Shown here: piece after piece, positions 59,550-64,000 of the stretch
Layout of the letters: every line of letters begins with the position of its first letter
Position numbering within the stretch: the first letter of the stretch is position 1
Made by a program: the position numbers and the translations under genes
Notes under the pieces: model-generated
Told to the model about the DNA's origin: nothing
What the model saw: the letters and a program-made list of their open reading frames with translations, nothing else
Database searches by the model: none
Source of the DNA: Citrobacter telavivensis
GTDB lineage: Bacteria; Pseudomonadota; Gammaproteobacteria; Enterobacterales; Enterobacteriaceae
Length of the DNA stretch: 64,000 bases
NCBI GenBank assembly: GCA_009363175.1
Contig: CP045205.1
Span: 4,092,001 to 4,156,000, forward strand
Direction of reading: 5' to 3'

Positions 59550-62351
59550 TTAATCGACGTTCAGCGCGTCATTAACCAGATCTTGTTGCTGTTTCTGGTG
59601 AACGGACATATACCCTACCGCCGGAGAGGCGGAGGCCGGGCGACCTGCATAACGCAGAGCGGACCCAAATGGAATTACTTCACGGAAATGATGCTGGCTG
59701 CAGTACCATGCGCCCTGGTTGAGCGGCTCTTCCTGGCACCAGACAAAATCATGTACGTGAGCGTACTGTTTTAATACTTCCTGCATCGCCTGATGCGGGA
59801 AAGGATAGAGTTGTTCGATGCGCACAATGGCGACATCTTTCTGGTTGTTCTTGCGACGCTGTTCCAGTAGGTCGTAATAAACCTTACCAGAACACATCAC
59901 CACGCGCTTCACGCCTTTCGGATCGAGGTCATCAACTTCGCCGATGGCCGGCATGAAGGTGCCGTTAGCCAGTTCATCCAGACTGGAGACGGCCAGCGGA
60001 TGGCGCAGCAGCGATTTCGGCGACATGACCACCAGCGGACGACGCATTCCGCGCAGCGCCTGACGACGCAGCATGTGATACACCTGTGCCGGGGTAGACG
60101 GTACGCACACCTGCATGTTTTGCTCGGCGCAAAGCTGCAGATAACGTTCCAGACGCGCGGAGGAGTGCTCCGGCCCCTGCCCTTCGTAACCGTGCGGCAG
60201 CAGCATCACCAGGCCACACATCCGGCCCCATTTCTGCTCGCCGGAGGAGATGAACTGATCGATAACCACCTGTGCACCGTTGGCGAAGTCACCGAACTGC
60301 GCTTCCCAGATAGTCAGGGTACGCGGTTCCGCCGTGGCGTAGCCGTATTCGAATGCCAGTACCGCTTCTTCAGACAGCACGGAGTCCCAGACGCGGAAGG
60401 AACCCTGTCCGTTATGCACATGCTGCAGCGGGGTATAGGTTGAACCGTTCGCCTGGTTGTGAATAACCGCGTGACGGTGGAAGAAGGTGCCGCGACCTGA
60501 GTCCTCACCGGACAGACGAACCGGAATACCTTCATCAACCAGCGTGGCGTAGGCCAGATTCTCGGCGCCGCCCCAGTCGAACAGCTTCTCACCGGCGGCC
60601 ATCGCCTGACGATCGCCGTAAATCTTCGCGACGCGTGACTGCATTTCCACCGCTTCCGGCACCGTACTGATGCGTTTCGCCAGTTCCTGCAGACGCTTCA
60701 TCTCCACCTGGCTTGGGTAGTTTTCATCCCACTCGTGGTTGAGGTACGGCGACCAGGTAAAGGAGTGCATGTTCATCGGACGCCACTCTTTCACCACGCA
60801 TTCGCCCGCGTCCAGCGCGTCGCGATACAGGTTGACCATTTCAGTGGCATCTTCCAGCGTCGCGACCTTATCCGCTTCCAGCTTATCAGCGTAGATTTTG
60901 CGCGGGGTCGGATGCTTTTTGATTTTCTGATACATCAGCGGCTGGGTTGCGCTCGGCTCGTCGGCTTCGTTGTGGCCGTGACGGCGGTAGCACACCAGAT
61001 CGATGAAGACGTCGCGTTTGAAGGTGTTACGGAAGTCCAGCGCCAGACGCGTCACGAACGCGACCGCTTCCGGATCGTCCGCATTCACGTGGAAGATAGG
61101 CGCCTGTACCATTTTACCAATGTCGGTGCAGTACGGGGTGGAGCGGGCATCCAGCGGGTTAGAGGTGGTGAAGCCCACCTGATTGTTGATGACGATGCGA
61201 ACGGTACCGCCCACTTCGTAACCCCGCGCTTTCGACATGTTCAGGGTTTCCTGAACCACGCCCTGCCCGGTGACCGCGGCGTCCCCGTGAATGGTGATCG
61301 GCAGGACTTTGTTGCTGCTGGGTTCGTCCAGTCGGTCCAGACGTGCACGCACGGAACCAATCACCACCGGGCTGACGATTTCCAGGTGCGACGGGTTAAA
61401 CGCCAGCGCCAGGTGAACCAGACCGCCTTCGGTTTCGATATCTGACGAGAAGCCCATGTGGTACTTCACGTCACCGGTGCCGAGATGTTCTTTATGTTTG
61501 CCCGCAAATTCGTCGAACAGGTCCTGCGGTTTTTTACCCAACACGTTGACCAGTACGTTCAGACGACCACGGTGCGCCATCCCCAGCACCACTTCACGGG
61601 TGCCGCTGTTGCCAGCATGGCGGATCATCTCTTTGAGCATTGGAATTAACGCATCGCCGCCTTCCAGCGAGAAGCGTTTCGCCCCCGGGAATTTCGCGCC
61701 CAGGTAACGTTCCAGACCTTCTGCTGCGGTCAGTTCGCTCAGGAAGCGTTTTTTCTCTTCACCGCTGAATGCGGCGCGACCGGATTCGATCCGCTGTTGC
61801 AGCCAGCGTTTCTCTTCGGTGCTGGTGATGTGCATGTACTCAGCGCCAATCGGGCCGCAGTACGTTTGTTTGAGCGCAGAAATCAACTCACCCAGCTTCA
61901 TCGTCTCTTTGCCGCCGGCAAAAGAACCTACGTTAAAGCTTTCCTGGAAATCGGCCTCTGTCAGATCGTGGAAGGAGGGATCCAGATCGGCCACAGTTTC
62001 TTGCTGCCACAGTCCCAGCGGATCGAGATTCGCATGCTGGTGACCACGGAAGCGATAAGCGTTAATGAGCTGCAGGACTTTTACCTGCTTCACATTGGTG
62101 TCAGGGTCGGAAATTGAAGAAGAGTAACGTGAGGCATCCTTCGCCAGACGACGGAAATAATCACGTGTTTTGGAATGGAATTGATCCGGTTTGACTCCGG
62201 TGCCAGGTAACTGCTGGAACGTCGAACGCCAGTTAGCGTCTACCGAGTCAGGATCGGTTAAGAAGTCTTCATAGAGCTGTTCTATCCAGCTCTGGTTTGC
62301 GCCAGAGAGGTAAGAAGAGTCCAACCAGGCTTTCAAAGCGCTGTTCTGCAT
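59550..62351 (-). CDS. sucA: 2-oxoglutarate dehydrogenase E1 component
   Basis: A 933-residue thiamine-diphosphate decarboxylase, the same length as E. coli SucA. Visible parts are the N-terminal KAWLDSSYLSGANQSWIEQLY (E2-binding), LGMAHRGRLNVLVNVLGK, the ThDP motif GDAAVTGQGVV...NNQVGFTT, and YGYATAEPRTLTIWEAQFGDFANGAQ. It is a TCA-cycle enzyme of the cytoplasm. Confidence 0.98.
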   Translation of the reverse strand: MQNSALKAWLDSSYLSGANQSWIEQLYEDFLTDPDSVDANWRSTFQQLPGTGVKPDQFHSKTRDYFRRLAKDASRYSSSISDPDTNVKQVKVLQLINAYRFRGHQHANLDPLGLWQQETVADLDPSFHDLTEADFQESFNVGSFAGGKETMKLGELISALKQTYCGPIGAEYMHITSTEEKRWLQQRIESGRAAFSGEEKKRFLSELTAAEGLERYLGAKFPGAKRFSLEGGDALIPMLKEMIRHAGNSGTREVVLGMAHRGRLNVLVNVLGKKPQDLFDEFAGKHKEHLGTGDVKYHMGFSSDIETEGGLVHLALAFNPSHLEIVSPVVIGSVRARLDRLDEPSSNKVLPITIHGDAAVTGQGVVQETLNMSKARGYEVGGTVRIVINNQVGFTTSNPLDARSTPYCTDIGKMVQAPIFHVNADDPEAVAFVTRLALDFRNTFKRDVFIDLVCYRRHGHNEADEPSATQPLMYQKIKKHPTPRKIYADKLEADKVATLEDATEMVNLYRDALDAGECVVKEWRPMNMHSFTWSPYLNHEWDENYPSQVEMKRLQELAKRISTVPEAVEMQSRVAKIYGDRQAMAAGEKLFDWGGAENLAYATLVDEGIPVRLSGEDSGRGTFFHRHAVIHNQANGSTYTPLQHVHNGQGSFRVWDSVLSEEAVLAFEYGYATAEPRTLTIWEAQFGDFANGAQVVIDQFISSGEQKWGRMCGLVMLLPHGYEGQGPEHSSARLERYLQLCAEQNMQVCVPSTPAQVYHMLRRQALRGMRRPLVVMSPKSLLRHPLAVSSLDELANGTFMPAIGEVDDLDPKGVKRVVMCSGKVYYDLLEQRRKNNQKDVAIVRIEQLYPFPHQAMQEVLKQYAHVHDFVWCQEEPLNQGAWYCSQHHFREVIPFGSALRYAGRPASASPAVGYMSVHQKQQQDLVNDALNVD

Positions 62352-62639
62352 CGTGATCCCTTAAGCATTTATATGCTTACTTCGCCGTGGATACTACCAC
62401 GCATACGCCGTATGCGTGCCGGGGTTCACTTGTTACGGACTGTCGTGTGATCTGCGTCCGCTAAGGAACCTTTAAAAACTGTCAAACATAGGGGGCAGTT
62501 TTTAGAGGTTTCCTGCACTCATTTGCCGGATGGCGACCCCGTAGGCCTGATAAGCGAAGCGCCATCAGGCAAAATGTGCCGGAGGGCGACGTAAACGTCT
62601 TATCCGGCCTACAGGATTGCCACCGCGGGCAATGTCTAC
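62352..62639. other. sdhB-sucA intergenic region with REP elements
   Basis: 288 bp between sdhB and sucA. Inverted REP units occupy 62523-62613 (TTGCCGGATGGCG, GTAGGCCTGATAAGCG...GCCATCAGGCA, GACGTAAACGTCTTATCCGG). The sucA-proximal 170 bp could hold the weak internal suc promoter known from E. coli; I cannot place it. Confidence 0.75.
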
Positions 62640-63356
62640 TTACGCACTACGTTGCAACAGCATCGACTTAATATGGCCGATGGCGCGCGTCGGGTTCAGT
62701 CCCTTAGGACATACACTGACGCAGTTCATGATGCTGTGACAGCGGAATACGCTGAATGCATCACTTATCCCTTCCAGACGGCTGTCGGTTTCAGTATCAC
62801 GGCTGTCGATCAGGAAGCGATACGCAGCTAACAGACCTGCCGGGCCGATAAACTTATCCGGATTCCACCAGAAGGATGGGCAAGATGTTGAGCAGCATGC
62901 GCACAGAATACATTCATACAGCCCATCAAGTTTTTCACGCTGCTCAGGCATCTGTAAATGCTCGCGAGCTGGCGGATTTTGCCCATTATTCAATAAGTAA
63001 GGCTTAATCTTCTCATATTGTGCATAGAATTGCCCCATGTCTACTACCAAATCGCGGACCACCGGCAATCCGGGCAGCGGACGGATAACAATTTTCTTAC
63101 CAGGCTGAACCAGCGCTGACACTGGCGTAATGCAAGCCAGACCGTTCTTCCCGTTCATGTTCACGCCGTCTGAACCGCACACGCCTTCACGGCAGGAGCG
63201 GCGGAAAGAGAGCGTGGGGTCTTTCTCTTTGAGCTGCATCAACGCGTCCAGCAGCATCATGTCGCGCCCTTCTTCGCCTTCCAGGGTGTAATCCTGCATG
63301 CGCGGAGCGTCATCAACATCCGGGTTATAGCGATAAATTGAAAACTCGAGTTTCAT
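62640..63356 (-). CDS. sdhB: Succinate dehydrogenase iron-sulphur subunit
   Basis: A 238-residue subunit, the E. coli length. [2Fe-2S] cysteines are in CREGVCGSDGVNMNGKNGLAC; [4Fe-4S] and [3Fe-4S] cysteines are in CILCACCSTSCPSFWW and CHSIMNCVSVCPKG. It carries electrons from SdhA flavin to the membrane quinone site. It follows sdhA after 15 bp. Confidence 0.98.
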   Translation of the reverse strand: MKLEFSIYRYNPDVDDAPRMQDYTLEGEEGRDMMLLDALMQLKEKDPTLSFRRSCREGVCGSDGVNMNGKNGLACITPVSALVQPGKKIVIRPLPGLPVVRDLVVDMGQFYAQYEKIKPYLLNNGQNPPAREHLQMPEQREKLDGLYECILCACCSTSCPSFWWNPDKFIGPAGLLAAYRFLIDSRDTETDSRLEGISDAFSVFRCHSIMNCVSVCPKGLNPTRAIGHIKSMLLQRSA

Positions 63357-63371
63357 TGTCCTGTCTCCGCA

Positions 63372-64000
63372 TTAGTAAGTACGAATCTTCGGCGGGAATG
63401 CCGGGCGCAGTTTCGGTTCCATGTTGACTTCACGTCGGGTCATGGATTCCGTCTCTGGCAGATACAGGGAATGGCACAGCCAGTTTGCATCATCACGCTC
63501 CGGGAAGTCGAAGCGGCTATGCGCGCCACGGCTTTCGGTACGGAAGTTGGCGGACACGGCGGTCGCGTAAGCCGTTTCCATCAGGTTATCCAGCTCCAGA
63601 CACTCAACGCGCTGGGTGTTAAATTCGCTGGAGGTGTCGTCCAGACGGGCATTTTTCAAACGCTCGCGGATAGCTTTCAACTCTTCCAGCCCTTTCGCCA
63701 TCGCATCGCCTTCACGGAAGACCGAGAAGTTATGCTGCATACATTCTTGCAGCGCTTTGCGAATCGCCACCGGATCTTCACCATCACGGTTGTTGTTCCA
63801 GCGGTTCAGACGCGCCAGGGAAGCATCGATTTCGTCTTCTGTGGCGTCGCGCAGTTCGCCCTGCTCGGCGATAGATTCCTGCAGATGCAGACCTGCCGCA
63901 CGACCAAACACCACCAGATCCAGCAGCGAGTTACCGCCCAGACGGTTAGCACCGTGTACCGATACGCAGGCGATTTCACCCACGGCAAACAGCCCTGGGA
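63372..64000 (-). CDS. sdhA: Succinate dehydrogenase flavoprotein subunit, C-terminal part
   Basis: The last about 208 residues of SdhA; the gene runs off the right edge. Visible are VHGANRLGGNSLLDLVVFGRAAG (FAD region), the capping-helical domain, RTESRGAHSRFDFPERDD and the C-terminal EPKLRPAFPPKIRTY. It oxidises succinate to fumarate. Confidence 0.98.
   Translation of the reverse strand, partial: PGLFAVGEIACVSVHGANRLGGNSLLDLVVFGRAAGLHLQESIAEQGELRDATEDEIDASLARLNRWNNNRDGEDPVAIRKALQECMQHNFSVFREGDAMAKGLEELKAIRERLKNARLDDTSSEFNTQRVECLELDNLMETAYATAVSANFRTESRGAHSRFDFPERDDANWLCHSLYLPETESMTRREVNMEPKLRPAFPPKIRTY

Noticed and set aside
1..64000. CRISPR arrays, tRNA or rRNA genes, IS elements
   Set aside because: No regularly spaced repeats, tRNA-like cloverleafs, rRNA segments or IS transposases were seen apart from the Mu-like element.

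Overview
The window looks like the chromosome of an enteric gammaproteobacterium, most likely a Citrobacter or close relative. It carries the 3' end of sdhA plus sdhB-sucABCD with protein lengths equal or nearly equal to those of E. coli, REP/BIME palindromes, an ERIC element, and a metabolic island next to sucD. The genus is an inference.

Region 1 (1-8230) is a glutamine/glutamate catabolism block. It holds the tail of a DUF4387 protein, a DAACS-type symporter, a secreted glutaminase, a class I fumarase of the mesaconase (FumD) type, a cob(I)alamin adenosyltransferase, a LysR regulator, a stand-alone uroporphyrinogen-III methyltransferase and a PocR-like regulator. Together these suggest glutamine to glutamate outside the membrane, uptake, and the B12-dependent methylaspartate route. 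Glutamate mutase and methylaspartase would lie left of the window.

Region 2 (8231-10284 and 42097-47195) is one catabolic operon: otnK, otnC, a DeoR regulator, otnI, a beta-keto acid cleavage enzyme, a BASS transporter, a GlcG-like protein and an Asp/Glu-racemase-fold protein. Its otnC gene is split by a Mu-like prophage flanked by an exact 5-bp duplication (CTGGT).

Region 3 (10285-42096, 31.8 kb) is that prophage. It lies reversed, with repressor and transposase on the right and tail fibres and invertase on the left. It has a nearly complete Mu-type set: c, ner, A, B, gam, gemA, mor, lysis, terminase, portal, head, contractile tail, baseplate. It also has an invertible tail-fibre segment whose Gin-type invertase is broken by an in-frame TAG. 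Mu-like recoding (-2) is predicted between the two tail assembly chaperone frames.

Region 4 (47387-55588) holds two minus-strand units for a PTS-imported polyol or sugar: IIA, IIB, IIC, FGGY kinase and Zn-dehydrogenase; then a GntR regulator, class II aldolase, a private HPr paralogue and a GatD-like dehydrogenase. An ERIC element separates IIA from IIB.

Region 5 (56018-64000) is the TCA operon sdhA'-sdhB-sucABCD on the minus strand, with REP elements in its gaps and a terminator that probably forms the end of an SdhX-like 3'UTR sRNA.
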